Assembly (NCBI GenBank): GCA_021030905.1
Contig: JAGFMI010000003.1
Span: forward strand, 1,612,001-1,676,000
Direction of reading: 5' to 3'
Length of the DNA: 64,000 nt
Source of the DNA: Pyrenula massariospora
Taxonomy: Eukaryota; Ascomycota; Eurotiomycetes; Pyrenulales; Pyrenulaceae
Shown: piece by piece, positions 31,001-42,800 of the stretch
How positions within the stretch are numbered: position 1 is the stretch's first letter
How the letters are laid out: each line of letters begins with the position of its first letter
Translations under genes and position numbers: made by a program
Notes under the pieces: generated by a model
What the model was told of the DNA's origin: nothing
The model's input: only the letters and a program-made list of their open reading frames with translations
Database searches by the model: none

Positions 31001-34000
31001 ATGCCCAAGGCTGAGAGCGAGAAAGAGCTGGAACACGCTCTGAGCCAAGAGACAAACCCAAATCCAGAGCAAACCCAACAAGAGGCTCAGCTGGTCGACC
31101 GAAAAAATGATGTGGCCACCGAACCTCTCGATTCTGTCGGCATGGAGAAAGAGCTGGAAAAGGTGGGGTCCCATGTCGAGGACAAGGAGCTAACGCGAAT
31201 ACCGTCGTCGGTGTCAAGTTCTATCTTATCGAGCGAAGAAGAGGGGAAGAGCCAGGCGTCTCAAAAGAAATCATGGTACAAGAGACTGAACCCTCTGAAG
31301 AGGAGGAAAAAGCCACCTGTGCCTTCAGAGCGGAAGGTGTCGAGAGAGTACAATGCAAGCTTCCTTAGCCTTTTGACCTTCCAGTGGATGAATCCACTGA
31401 TGACAGTCGGCTACCTTCGACCACTCGAGCTCGGCGATATATGGCTTGTCAACCCAAACAGAAACTCGGATGTGCTCACAAGAAGATTAAGAGAATCTTT
31501 CCAACGTCGTGCTGCACGAGGCGATAGCTCTCCTTTACTATGGGCGATGCATGAAACCTTCAAAGGAGAATTCTGGTTAGGAGGTCTTTGTCAGTTGACA
31601 TCGAGCATGTTTCAAGTCTTTTCGCCCTACTTGACTCGTTACCTCATTGCCTTTGCAAATGAGGCTTACGCCGCTCAGCATGGCAGCCGACCATCTCCAC
31701 CCATTTCCCATGGTATTGGCTTGGTTATTGGCATGACGATCATGCAAGTTTGCCAGAGTTTAGGAACGAACCATTTCATTTACCGCGGCATGTTGGTTGG
31801 TGGACAGTCCAGAGCAGTCCTAATCAATGTAATTTTTGAGAAGGCAATGAGAATATCAGGAAGAGCTAAGGCCGGAGGGAAGCCTCTTGACGATGGGTTT
31901 GTGGATAACGGATTAGGCATCGACAACAGATCGTTAAAATCGAAGAAAGACGGCCTCTTGTTTTCCAATTTGAAGAGAAAGATTCAGGCGCAAGGCCCTC
32001 AAAGAATAGACGATCAAGGAAAAGGCATCGCCGGAGACGGTACAGGTTGGAGCAACGGTAAAATTGTCAACCTCATGAGCGTCGATACCTATAGGGTAGA
32101 CCAGGCCTCTGGCCTGTTTCATCTACTGTGGACTTCGCCGATCATGATTGCCGTCACGCTTGTCGTCTTATGCATTAATCTAGGCTATAGCGCCTTGTCT
32201 GGCTTCGCATTACTGACAATCGGGGTTCCGGCTTTGACGATGGCCATTAAATCTCTATTCAAGCGCCGGCGGAAAATCAACAAGATCACGGACCAGCGTG
32301 TTTCCTTGACCCAGGAAATCATTGCCTCAGTGCGATTCGTCAAGTACTTTGGGTGGGAAAGCAGCTTCCTTGAGCGTCTCAAGGAAATTCGGAAACGCGA
32401 AATTCGAGCTATCCAAGTCCTCCTTGCCATCCGCAATGCCATCAATGCGGTCTCCATGGCTATGCCTGTCTTTGCGTCCATGCTCTCTTTTGTTACCTAT
32501 TCATTGTCTCAGCATGTCCTCAATCCAGCACCGATATTTTCCTCGCTTGCGCTGTTTAACTCTCTTCGCATGCCATTGAACCTTTTACCGTTGGTCATAG
32601 GTCAGGTTACTGACGCTGGAGCCTCAGTCGGCCGGATACAGGAATTTTTGCTTGCAGAAGAACAAAAAGAGGACGTTGAGTGGGATAATAAAATGGAAGG
32701 AGCAGTCCAAATGGAGGATGCCAGCTTTACGTGGGAACGCACGGCAACCGAGGATAAAAGTGCCGGACCAAAGACATTTCAGACCAGAAAACAGATCAAG
32801 GAATCTAAAGAAGAGAAGAAACTGGAAAAGAAGAGACAGAAGGAGAAAGAGAAGACTGCAAAACGTTTGTCGCAAACAGGCGGTCCCGCGGCAACTGATG
32901 ACAATTCGAGCGAGAACACTCAAGTGGAACCCTTCAAGCTACAAGACTTGAACTTCTCCGTCGGCCGGAACGAACTACTTGCTGTCATTGGCACCGTCGG
33001 TTCTGGGAAATCCTCGTTGTTGGCAGCCTTGGCTGGCGATATGAGGAAAACCGGCGGGAAAGTCAAAATGGGTGCTCAAAGAGCATTTTGTCCTCAGTAC
33101 GCCTGGATTCAGAATACGACCTTGAAAGAGAACATCCTTTTTGGTAAAGATTATGATCCCGTCTGGTACAACAAGGTTATCGATTCCTGTGCTCTTCGGC
33201 CTGATTTGGCGATCCTGCCGGCTGGCGATCAGACAGAGATTGGCGAACGTGGCATCACCGTTAGCGGTGGTCAGAAGCAGCGGCTCAACATTGCAAGAGC
33301 AATCTACTTTGATGCCGACATTGTTCTCATGGACGATCCGCTCTCAGCTGTTGATGCTCATGTTGGACGTCATATCATGGACAACGCAATTTGCGGCTTG
33401 CTGAAGAACAAGTGCCGAGTGTTAGCCACGCATCAATTGCATGTGCTGAATCGCTGTGATCGCATTATTTGGATGGACGAAGGGCGTATTGTGTCTATCG
33501 ACACTTTCGACAATCTGATGCGCGATCACGAAGGATTCCAAAAGCTGATGGCCACCACCTCGCAAGGCGAGGTTATCCAGAACAAAACTGATGCCGATGA
33601 AGATGAAATCGAAGAGGAGAAGAAAGATTCAAAAAAGAGCAAGGCAAAGAAGTCAACGGCTTTAATGACCCAGGAAGAACGAGCTGTCAAGAGTGTCAGT
33701 TGGAAGGTCTGGGGCGCTTACATCCAAGCCTCAGGCTCCGTTTTTAATGCCCCCCTTATTCTCATCGCACTCATTCTTGCTAATGGAGCCAACATTTGCA
33801 CCAGCTTGTGGCTTAGTTGGTGGACCAGCAATCAATTCGGTTACTCGGAAGGTGCTTATATCGGGGTCTATGTGGCTCTTGGGTTCATGCAGGCTTTGCT
33901 CATGTATACTTTCTCCACAATTCTTTCCACAAGCGGAACAAATTCTAGTCGGACAATGCTCCAACGTGCAATGACACGCGTTCTCCGCGCTCCTCTTTCC

Positions 34001-35491
34001 TTCTTCGATACGACTCCTCTAGGACGAATTACGAACCGATTCTCCAAAGATGTTGATTCAATGGACAACAATCTCACTGATGCGATGAGGATGTACTTTA
34101 TCACGCTGACCATGATCTTATCAGTTTTCTCGCTCATAATAGCGTACTTTCACTATTTTGCTATTGCTCTAGGACCACTTTTCTTGTTATTCTTGTTTGC
34201 TGCTAGCTACTACAGAGCTTCTGCCCGAGAGTTGAAGAGACATGAAGCTAATCTTCGGTCTCATGTTTTTGCACGATTCAGCGAAGCTATTACAGGAACT
34301 GCATCTATCAGGGCGTACGGCTTACAGGACTTCTTCACTCGGCGCATCAGGGATGCCATCGACCAGATGGACAGTGCTTATTTCTTAACCTTTTCGAACC
34401 AGAGATGGCTCAGCGTTCGATTGGACTGCATTGGGAATCTTCTGGTGTTCACAACGGGCATATTAGTTGTTACCTCACGATTCAATGTTTCACCTAGCAT
34501 AGCAGGGCTCGTTCTCTCTTATATCCTTGCTATCGTCCAGATTATTCAGTTTACAGTGCGCCAACTTGCTGAGGTCGAGAACAACATGAATGCCACCGAA
34601 AGATTGCATTATTATGGGACTGAGCTTGAATCTGAGCGGGCATTACACCTACGCCAAATGCCTCCTTCATGGCCTGACGCTGGCCAGATTCGTTTTGAAA
34701 ATGTCCAAATGCGCTATCGCTCCGGTCTACCCCTCGTACTCCGTGGGCTCGACTTCGAGGTTGCAGGTGGCGAGCGCATCGGTATCGTTGGTCGGACTGG
34801 CGCTGGCAAGTCCAGCATCATGTCCGCCCTCTTCCGCCTAACAGAGTTAAGTGGCGGAAAGATCCAAATCGATGACATTGACATATCGACAGTTGGGCTC
34901 CATGATCTTCGATCTCGTCTTGCCATCATTCCTCAAGATCCAACGCTTTTCCGCGGCACCATTCGTTCCAATCTCGACCCTTTCAGTGAGCATCCAGACC
35001 TGGAGCTCTGGTCTGCGCTTCGCAAGGCCAATCTTATCGGGTCCGAGCAAGAGGCTCAGGTCCAGACCAATTCGGACCTCACTTCAAAGCAAACGAACCG
35101 CATCCACCTTGACAGCAGGGTTGATGAAGAAGGTCTCAATTTCTCTCTTGGTCAGCGACAGCTCATGGCTCTTGCTCGTGCACTTGTCCGGAATAGTCAG
35201 ATCATCGTCTGCGACGAAGCAACGTCCTCGGTTGACTTTGAGACGGACGAGAAGATACAGCATACAATGGCGACAGGGTTTAAAGGCAAGACACTGCTGT
35301 GCATTGCGCATCGTTTAAAGACGATCATCAATTACGATCGTATCTGTGTGATGGACGACGGAAGGATTGCTGAGCTCGGTACCCCGTTGGAGCTCTTCGA
35401 GAAAACTAATGGTATTTTCCGAGGCATGTGCGAGCGCAGCGGCATTCGGAGGATGGACTTTGAGGAAGCGAACAAGATCGTCGATCGATGA
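31001..35491 (+). CDS. yor1: ABCC-family full ABC transporter, Yor1-type
   Basis: Intronless, 1496 residues, about the length of yeast Yor1 (1477). It has no extra N-terminal membrane domain. An acidic soluble N-terminus (about 1-110) leads to the first membrane domain (FLSLLTFQWMNPLMTVGYLR onward). NBD1 has Walker A GTVGSGKSS at about 664, signature VSGGQKQR at 754, and Walker B IVLMDDP. NBD2 has Walker A GRTGAGKSS at about 1264, signature SLGQRQL near 1382, and IVCDEATSS. In NBD1 the catalytic Glu is Asp, as usual in ABCC proteins, so site 1 is probably weak. A Lys/Glu-rich insert (about 590-640) precedes NBD1 and another charged linker (about 865-890) follows it. Such pumps export organic anions and drugs, oligomycin in yeast. 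Substrate here is unknown. Confidence 0.95.
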   Translation: MPKAESEKELEHALSQETNPNPEQTQQEAQLVDRKNDVATEPLDSVGMEKELEKVGSHVEDKELTRIPSSVSSSILSSEEEGKSQASQKKSWYKRLNPLKRRKKPPVPSERKVSREYNASFLSLLTFQWMNPLMTVGYLRPLELGDIWLVNPNRNSDVLTRRLRESFQRRAARGDSSPLLWAMHETFKGEFWLGGLCQLTSSMFQVFSPYLTRYLIAFANEAYAAQHGSRPSPPISHGIGLVIGMTIMQVCQSLGTNHFIYRGMLVGGQSRAVLINVIFEKAMRISGRAKAGGKPLDDGFVDNGLGIDNRSLKSKKDGLLFSNLKRKIQAQGPQRIDDQGKGIAGDGTGWSNGKIVNLMSVDTYRVDQASGLFHLLWTSPIMIAVTLVVLCINLGYSALSGFALLTIGVPALTMAIKSLFKRRRKINKITDQRVSLTQEIIASVRFVKYFGWESSFLERLKEIRKREIRAIQVLLAIRNAINAVSMAMPVFASMLSFVTYSLSQHVLNPAPIFSSLALFNSLRMPLNLLPLVIGQVTDAGASVGRIQEFLLAEEQKEDVEWDNKMEGAVQMEDASFTWERTATEDKSAGPKTFQTRKQIKESKEEKKLEKKRQKEKEKTAKRLSQTGGPAATDDNSSENTQVEPFKLQDLNFSVGRNELLAVIGTVGSGKSSLLAALAGDMRKTGGKVKMGAQRAFCPQYAWIQNTTLKENILFGKDYDPVWYNKVIDSCALRPDLAILPAGDQTEIGERGITVSGGQKQRLNIARAIYFDADIVLMDDPLSAVDAHVGRHIMDNAICGLLKNKCRVLATHQLHVLNRCDRIIWMDEGRIVSIDTFDNLMRDHEGFQKLMATTSQGEVIQNKTDADEDEIEEEKKDSKKSKAKKSTALMTQEERAVKSVSWKVWGAYIQASGSVFNAPLILIALILANGANICTSLWLSWWTSNQFGYSEGAYIGVYVALGFMQALLMYTFSTILSTSGTNSSRTMLQRAMTRVLRAPLSFFDTTPLGRITNRFSKDVDSMDNNLTDAMRMYFITLTMILSVFSLIIAYFHYFAIALGPLFLLFLFAASYYRASARELKRHEANLRSHVFARFSEAITGTASIRAYGLQDFFTRRIRDAIDQMDSAYFLTFSNQRWLSVRLDCIGNLLVFTTGILVVTSRFNVSPSIAGLVLSYILAIVQIIQFTVRQLAEVENNMNATERLHYYGTELESERALHLRQMPPSWPDAGQIRFENVQMRYRSGLPLVLRGLDFEVAGGERIGIVGRTGAGKSSIMSALFRLTELSGGKIQIDDIDISTVGLHDLRSRLAIIPQDPTLFRGTIRSNLDPFSEHPDLELWSALRKANLIGSEQEAQVQTNSDLTSKQTNRIHLDSRVDEEGLNFSLGQRQLMALARALVRNSQIIVCDEATSSVDFETDEKIQHTMATGFKGKTLLCIAHRLKTIINYDRICVMDDGRIAELGTPLELFEKTNGIFRGMCERSGIRRMDFEEANKIVDR

Positions 35492-36268
35492 ATGCCTAAT
35501 ATGGGCTATATTACTTTCTGAGCTAAGCTTGAATTGCTATGGGATTTTAGCATTTCCGGAGATACCACCCATGCCTCAAACATTCAAATCAATAGATACC
35601 CCAAAGTACAGTATTGCGCTGATACTTAAAAATCAAATGTCTAAAAAACACAATGTATATCCTAGAGTGCCTCACCCAGTCGATACTTAATTCAAACGTG
35701 CACAAAACATAACAGATCTGACTATTACCATTTCTCATCGGCGCATCTGTAGAGACTACGTTCTTTGCCCTTCCAAGCCGCACAGAACGAACGATCCACT
35801 AACTAGACTACGCAGCGTTCCAGCGCCTCCACCTCAATAGATGGTCTCCGTATCCGTCCTCAAGTCCCCTAAGCTACTAGTTGGTGCGACGAGCTCTCAA
35901 TGACGCCCACAACCCATACAAGGCTCATGTGAAGAGGGCGGGCATAGCCTAGACGGCATCCCATTACCACACAGGTAGAGCACAAAGCATATGTGAGACG
36001 ACTCTAGTTACGGTATTTAGCCCGGTCTGGACGTGATATAGATTGTTTACGATATGAACACGAGGCGAGAGTGAAGAGAAATGATAGAGAGGTGAAGGAT
36101 AGGTCAAAAAATAAGCGTATTCAGAGCATTATTCTCACTGCAGATATATGATATCCGTGACCATAGTTAACAGTTCAAAAATCGATCTTTATACTCTGTC
36201 AAAATAAAGTTATACACGTCCTTACATGCTCTAAACAACTATATACACCCCCCCACCCCCCCTCACCC
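35492..36268. other. Convergent intergenic region
   Basis: It holds the 3' flanks of the ABC transporter and the minus-strand secreted-protein gene. The left part is AT-rich. The C-rich tract at the right end is listed separately. Confidence 0.5.
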
Positions 36269-36269
36269 C
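36248..36269 (-). other. G-quadruplex-forming tract at the stop codon of the secreted protein gene
   Basis: On the minus strand the stop TAG runs straight into G-runs of 4, 1, 7 and 7 separated by T, A or GA. That satisfies the G3+N1-7 quadruplex pattern in both DNA and mRNA. It starts at the last base of the stop codon. Confidence 0.6.
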
Positions 36270-36894
36270 TACTCCTTCCTCGCGGCCAACGTAAACGCCC
36301 CTCCCGTACTACACTCCCACCCGGGCACGCTCCCATACTGCGCACAATCCACCTTCCCAGCCCCGCCCTTCGCCTCATACTGCGCAACCAACACCTCCGG
36401 CGCCAGCACCCCGTTCGCACTCGTATCATACGCCGCATCGTACGGCGCGCCCTTCGCGTCCGCGCCCGGGTCGTGCTTGAAGCTGAGGGCGAAGTCGTCG
36501 TGGTCGTTGTAGGAGTCCACGCGCACGGTCCAGTGCACGTCGACGGGTTGGTTGGTGGGGGTGGATTGGTTGGTGCAGGGGTGGGTTGTGAGGAAGGCGG
36601 GGAAGGGGGTTGGGATTGGGGAGCTGGTGGACAAGGTCAGAATGGGATATGTAGTGTTTGATGGTAGGGGAGCGCTTACTAGTCCCACGTGCAGAGGTTC
36701 ACGGGGCCGGCGTTGACGTCTTGGAGGATGATCTGGAAGTGGACGCTGGTTTTCTGGTTGACTTTCTGCGTGGTCTGGTATGTGAAGAGGGAGGTGATCT
36801 TGAAGGTTGAGGCAGCACGGGCGTCAAGAGTGACGGGCGTTCCGATTGTGCCCGTTGCTAGCAGAGCTAGTATTGATACTGCTTTGAGAAACAT
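36269..36894 (-). CDS. Small secreted protein, unknown fold
   Basis: Two exons on the minus strand (36894-36680, 36623-36269) give 189 residues. MFLKAVSILALLATGTIGTP is a signal peptide. The mature part has alternating polar/hydrophobic stretches (TFKITSLFTYQTTQKVNQK, TSVHFQIILQDV) that suggest a beta-sandwich. It has four cysteines (LCTW, HPCTN, DCAQY, WECST), enough for two disulfides. The 56-nt intron (GTAAGC...CACCAG) rebuilds a Tyr codon in CTWDYSPIPTP; without it the frame stops at once after CTWD. I recognise no family; the pattern resembles fungal secreted beta-proteins such as the Alt a 1 group only loosely. Exon 2 is more GC-rich than its surroundings. A quadruplex-prone tract begins at its stop codon. 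Confidence 0.72.
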
Positions 36895-38662
36895 GATGTA
36901 GAAATTGAAATAGTGCACCTTGATAAAGACTGTTCAATCAGGAAGCAACAAAAGGCTTGGGCTCTTTGGTAATGGTAGAAAGTATGAAGACTCAACTATC
37001 AGAGAGGGGATTCAGAGTATCTTATAAGGCCAAAAATTGATATGCATTGTCTCACATTTGCTAGAAGCATCTGCTTCATTAAGGTATCTGGAGGATCTAG
37101 AGTCCTCAGAGGAGGCTTAGTGGACGCTATGTTCCTAATTAGATCAGAAGGAGCACTCATGTGCTCATGGGGTCTTAAAATTGGGAACGGCATGCATTTG
37201 CCATTGCTTTTCGGGGACCTCATTTGCTGCAAATAGCGAGGCATAAAATTCGCTCCTGAAGCCTTGACTTTGACAAAGTTGAAAAGGGACTGAGGAGGCT
37301 GAGGTGCGTACGGCAACTTGGTAATTTTAGAATGAACGGCTATTTGACGGAACAAGGGATTCGCGGGGAATAGGCGACCTCGACTGTCAGCCGCATCGGC
37401 TTTTGGGTACAATAAAGGGGTTTTAGGGGGCGGCTGGTCAGTAAAGCCCGAACCTGCTCGGAGACATCCGCGTAAAGGCTGACGGACATTGACCATGGCT
37501 GCTTTCAAGACCTCTACATGAGCCTTGCAAGTTCCTCGTGCTGTATGTTTTCACGATCGAAACTGTATCTAGAACATTCCCAGGTTGACGTTGACTTCGT
37601 GTCCATCGGAGAAACGCTGCCCATGTCCACCGTGGGATCGACCGTGCAGATGATGCAGACTGAATATTCATTCGATGGGAGTATTCGGCGCCAGCTCGGA
37701 CTTAGTTCTCTCACGAGGTAACGAACTGCCTGCTATGAGTTGCCGTCCTCCGTTACGTCGTATGATTACAAGAGTTGTATCGGCGGAGCGGAAATCAAGG
37801 GCTCCCTCCCTGAAAGGCAGAATATCCGCGATTTCTCGTCCTGTGCTCTTTCTGTCCCAACTTTCTCCTAACCCCTTGGGCCGCCTCTCATATCCCTTCT
37901 AGTTCATATCTCCATACTACCTTTCCCTTCTCCGTCTTTTCCACACCCTCTCAACTTTATCGTCGACCCACCTCCTGGTCCCTACTTGTTGGATTTTCCA
38001 TGGCGAAGGCTTAGCCCTTACTGTGAGCGCTCTACCTCCATTGCTTCCGATACCGACAATGATTGCGGAGCCGATCTCTGAACTTGTTGACTATGGGGTT
38101 GGACAGGGCTTACGGGAACACGACATCGCTTCAAAGCAAAGCTGGGCATCAGAAGTCACGAGCATGTCCATTTCTTGGCCTGACAGGCACTGATCGAACA
38201 ATCACAGGAATGATAACTACTGATATCTAACCACGAAGCAATGAGCGTTTCAGGGAGGCTGAGAAAGGTGAATGTTTACTAATCGTACATTACCACCAAT
38301 TGTTGCATAAGAATATCGTACATCTTTGAAGCACATTAATACAAGCGTTGAGCCGACATGACTTCGTCCATTCAACAAGCGCTAACGAGACTCGTAATCT
38401 TGCGCGGGTATTCTAGGTCTCCTTTGCACATTCCCGTGCTGCCACCCTCCTCTTGCATGTATATACCAGTATGATATCATTCTCAATCGGGTTACAGATG
38501 ACTAATTTGACTTTTCCGCCCTTCATGTGCCTCAAAAATTATACTTACGAAAAATCGGACCTGTCAGCATGCACAGATACATTACCAAGCTAATCTTATC
38601 GCTTGGAAAGGCTCCATGGCTTCACTAATAGTATCCTTAGGTCATGAACTTGAAATACAGTC
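36895..38662. other. Intergenic, nothing recognised
   Basis: It contains the secreted-protein promoter (right of its ATG, on the minus strand) and the 3' flank of the ArfGAP gene. Open frames of up to about 170 codons (36999-37508, minus) have no recognisable motif and were not accepted. Confidence 0.45.
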
Positions 38663-40770
38663 TCATGCGAACCGTGCACTCAAGCTTGCAAACGCGTCTG
38701 GGCTGTGCCTGCCACTTTGCAGGCCGGCGAGGTCTGTGCTCTCCCGGCTGGAGTGGCGTGCAAGTATCCCTGGTGCGCCACTGTGAAGAGACGGGTTACT
38801 CGAGGTGGGATAGGCTGGTAAGAAAGGGTTTCGACTCATGGCGGCTGGCATTGTGACGCTCCGTTTGGCCTCCACATGGCTATCTGGTGGTGATTTTGTG
38901 ATATCATTCTGTGAAAAAGCTGGTTGCCCGGATTCGCCTGCAGGGGTAGGGATGTCCTGGATGGTAGGAAGCTTAGCAGGAGCAAGCTGGGGGTAACTAT
39001 AGAGAGCGAGAATGCTCCCTTTGTCCATCCGACCAGTAGCTTGAGGGACAAGAGGCTGCTGCTGCTGTTGTTGCACAAATTGTTGGTAAGGGGGCCCATT
39101 CTGGTTTTGGAGAGGGAGCGGATAGGTCGAGGAAGGCTGCGACTGCGATACGGATTGCTGTTGGGTGGTGAAGGGTTGATTTTGGTGAGGTGCGCTCACT
39201 TGATGATTTTGCATATATGTCGATTGCATTGGTTGTTCGACAGGCTGTGGTGACTGCACAGTTTGGCTCAGGAATGGTGTTTGGTTAACAAAAGGATTGG
39301 TCGGCGCGCTCGTGGGAATTGATGTTGGGGCCGTGCTGAAAAAGGGATTCGGTGCCGGCGACTGCTGTGGCTGGAAGAAAGGATTATAGTTGTTGACTGG
39401 TACAGGTGGAGTGAGAGACTGTTGGTACAGAGGCTGCTGAAAGGGCGGCGGTTGGCTAGGGTAGCCACCAGTACTATGCGGAAATAGCTGCCGGGAGACT
39501 TGTAGATTTTGGAATGACTGCTCGAGCGGTTGAGCTGAATCTCTACTTTCTGGTGGGATGCCAAATGGATTATTGCTTTTTGTAGGACTGACAGGGAGAG
39601 AATTAGAATTCTGGATTGGTGGCTGCACAAATGATAACCCAAAAGATCCCCCTTTCTCTGGTGGATCGAAAGGATTCGTTGACTTGGTCGGTGGCTTGAG
39701 GGACGGGCTCTTCACTGCGTCTGGGAATTGCGCATTTATTGGCGTATTTCTGGAAGAACCCACGGGCGTGGGATTTTGCGAATTTGGCCTGCTTCCTTCA
39801 CCGAGGCGACATAAAGACTCTACCGTCTTTTCAAGATTGCCGTTTAGACCTCTCAAAACCGTATAGTTACGTCGCTCATCTGGAAAACCCATCTCTTTTA
39901 GTGTCATTAATTTAGCCTCGAGTTCGCTATCAATTTCTCCAATGCTAGCACCGAAAACCTGAGAAGGTTTATTTGCTGGTAACGGAGATGCATGGATGTG
40001 GAACGCATTCTCCATTGTAGGCTCGATAGGAAGGCTCTTTTTGTCATGCTTTGAAAGAGGGTAGGCCGAGGATGTTGCACGTAAACTGAACCCGAACAAT
40101 CTTCCCTTCTTGGGTGGTAACGGTGGTGGTGGCGACTCATTCGAAGAGCGGGATAACCTGAAGACCTCATCGTCGTTTTTGGGGAGTGGTTTTGGTTTGC
40201 CATCGGCTAAGCTCCGCTCCTGATATTTCTGTCTGATGTACTTCTCAACGGCGGAATCGACCTCGTCGACGTCGAGGGGAATGGAGGCTTTGATATTTCT
40301 CGGATTATATATTCGATTGACGATCGCATTGCCATTTGTCCGCATGTGCTATGAACTGTAAGTAGTGCTCTTGGCAATGATGGTGAATGTAGCAGACCTC
40401 CACCTCTTCTGCCGACCAGTAGTCCATGCTCAACGACTTGACCTTTGAGATATGTGTACCCAGCTTCCGGTGTAGTGAGGCGCATCGCACGCATAGAAAA
40501 ACGCCGAGCTAATTATGGAGGTTAGTGGTTTTGCAGCACTTCTCTCGCAGTCGCAGATTGAATTGGATCTCGAAATGAGTAGACCTACACTGTAACTTGC
40601 CCATCCTTGTCGCAGTTAGCATAGGCTGCGAGCTTCGTTTATCTTAAGGACATACCTGGGTTGCGGGCCCCACAGTCTGCGCATCGGTCATTGCCTGGAA
40701 CCGTCCTTATAAGATCTTGCAGAGTTCGCTCATGCCGAGCCTGTTCCCGTTTCGTTTTTGAGCCGACCAT
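38663..40770 (-). CDS. ArfGAP-UBA protein (Gts1/Ucp3-like)
   Basis: Four exons on the minus strand (40770-40656, 40605-40589, 40508-40398, 40348-38663) give 642 residues. The ArfGAP zinc finger is C30-x2-C33-x16-C50-x2-C53 with the catalytic Arg58 in ASLHRKLG, followed by THISKVKSLSMDYWS. A UBA domain lies at about 221-266 (LMTLKEMGFPDERRNYTVL). The rest is Pro/Gln/Asn-rich with N-P-F repeats (NNPFG, NPFF, NPFV), which bind EH-domain endocytic proteins. Proteins of this type activate GTP hydrolysis on Arf at Golgi or endosomes. Exon 2 is only 17 nt and supplies GWASYS between the two cysteine pairs; the frame and motif hold only if it is included. Intron 3 has an unusual GTCTGC donor. Confidence 0.9.
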
Positions 40771-42800
40771 GGTCGATCAAGACTTTCCGACGCCGTGAGT
40801 TGACCGACAAAGCGCACAGGGTCAGCGGACGTCGAAGTGGCGGTTGTCGGCTCGCGTAGGGTCCTCTATGAGCACGGTAGTCAGATTCTCGTGGGCAGAC
40901 AGTTCCAACCGAGAGAAGGAGACTTTCGGAATCAATGATAGTTGATAGAAAATGCGAACGGTCTAGAGGATTTGAAGGGTAGGATAGCGAGCGAAGCGAA
41001 GATGTCTGGGATACTGGATGCCACAGTGCTAGGGAGGCCCTGGTCGGCCAAACTCCACAGACTACGGCGCGGGACTCCTGGCTCACTGCACGCTGCGGGC
41101 GAGGCTACGGTAGGTACTACTGTGTGCCTAACTAAGGGGAGTTAGTCACCGCCACACCACCCAATCGTTTAGGCAGGTAGAGGCAGGTTTGACATATCAA
41201 AGACATTGCTAGAAAGACACCGTGCTTACACAACCATCAATACTTGCCATAGCCTCTGCCTTCACGAGATGGTCCTGCTGCGGCCACAGGCCAAGAATGG
41301 CGTCATATAGCACGATGAACTCGTGTTCATCATGACCAAGTCTGACGCCTGCAAATGTCGTGCAACTGTCCGCTCGCAGGCCAGGTCACACCCTAGATTG
41401 CAACTTTCTATTTGTAGGTCCTGTAAGGTTGGTATGGGACACGAGACACACCCTGAGTGACTGCACTGAGAATCTGTGTCATTGCGGAAAGACCAAACAC
41501 AATCCCTTCGTTGTTTGAGAAGTATGCAACCGCTCGGAAGACTGGATTGCCATGGTCAAAGAGTCTCAAGCCCACAGACGTGGAGTTCCGCATCACTGGT
41601 AGTATGACCCCTGACCACGGGGCCCCTTTTTGATACTTGGGGTTGAAGCGCTGGCCAGTGAAAGAGAACCAGTCGGGCAGAAGAAGATCAAGATCTTTGT
41701 GAACCCTGGCTATGCAATCGCTTTCAGCCGTCGCAACCGAAATCGCTCTCGCTATTGCCCTCAAAAAAATAGGATTGTTGAGGCTTGAAGCACTTGAACT
41801 AGAGCAGCGGAGACTTGCCTAGAGATCGACGGTAAAGTCACGTGAGTCTCGGCGTTGGCTCCGCGAGAGAAAACCAGCAGCGCTTTCAACTGTTGGCTTT
41901 CCCTCTTCACACTTCATGAAAAAATCAGAACGCATAATCAACCGCCATTCTTGCATGTCTTCTTGCAGTGATAGACTGGTAGGTCATATTGGCGTACGAG
42001 AGCGAATTTAGAGGCACATTAAGGCTTCAATGACCCCATTTTCTCTGAAAACTGCATGGCTTTGACAGTCACCTGCGTGCCTTACAATTAAGATACCTTC
42101 CTTGATTTGTGCTTTGCGTCAATTTCGTCAATTGACCTATATCTCTAAAGCCTTCTTGAGATGTTCAAAATTGTTCTCTATTACTGGCAAGCCACCTGCA
42201 CAGGGTCTCAAAATGAAATTCAAACAAAAATTAGACGTGCGAATCTCTTCACATGTTGAAGAACGGAAAAATCGCGGTGTCTGTGTTCTGGCTTCTCATA
42301 GTGTATACTGACTCGTAATGACTGAGCATAGGGGCAGCTCGATGGCCTTTGGATTTTACTCTACTTGAGATATCTCAGCAGACGCCTCGTTGGCAAACAC
42401 TTGTTGATTTATCTCAGAGGGAATCAATAAGCAATTCTGCCATGCGCTTTTCCTTGGCAAGACCATCATTCTGACAGACCCCTAGCCCGTTTTAGCCGAA
42501 AATCACCTCAAGTATGTTGAGGATAAGCAATGAATTCGCTTGCTGTCGCTGTCCCTCAAATCCCCGTCACTTTTCTCCACAACATCTCGGGCGTATTCAT
42601 CTCCGCTATGGTGATTGCGCCGCCTATCAGAGATCGTTCGCGTGGAAGATTAATTCATCGGTTTTTAGCAGGACTGAGTCAATTCCACCTGGTTGCTCTG
42701 GTTATCTCACAGGACAACGGGACTACTCACGACAAACATATTCCAAGAAATTAAGGGTTTGCAATAATATTAGACATGGTCCTACATGTAAAATCTACAG
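40771..42800. other. Two-kilobase intergenic region, one doubtful open frame
   Basis: Upstream region of the ArfGAP gene and 3' flank of gpi10. A 118-codon minus-strand frame (41408-41764) is described separately. No repeat or element is recognised. Confidence 0.45.
41408..41818 (-). other. Doubtful open frame, possible exon or gene remnant
   Basis: The minus-strand frame is open from just after an upstream stop (41819-41821) to the stop at 41408, with no ATG before MRNSTSVG. It reads smoothly and protein-like, e.g. GAPWSGVILPVMRNSTSVGL and AYFSNNEGIVFGLSAM. A CTCTAG acceptor precedes it, but I found no upstream exon in the right phase. It may be the last exon of an unplaced gene, a decayed gene, or chance. 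Confidence 0.2.

Noticed and set aside
36999-37508. 169-codon minus-strand frame
   Set aside because: No domain, signal or convincing composition; neighbouring frames are open too.
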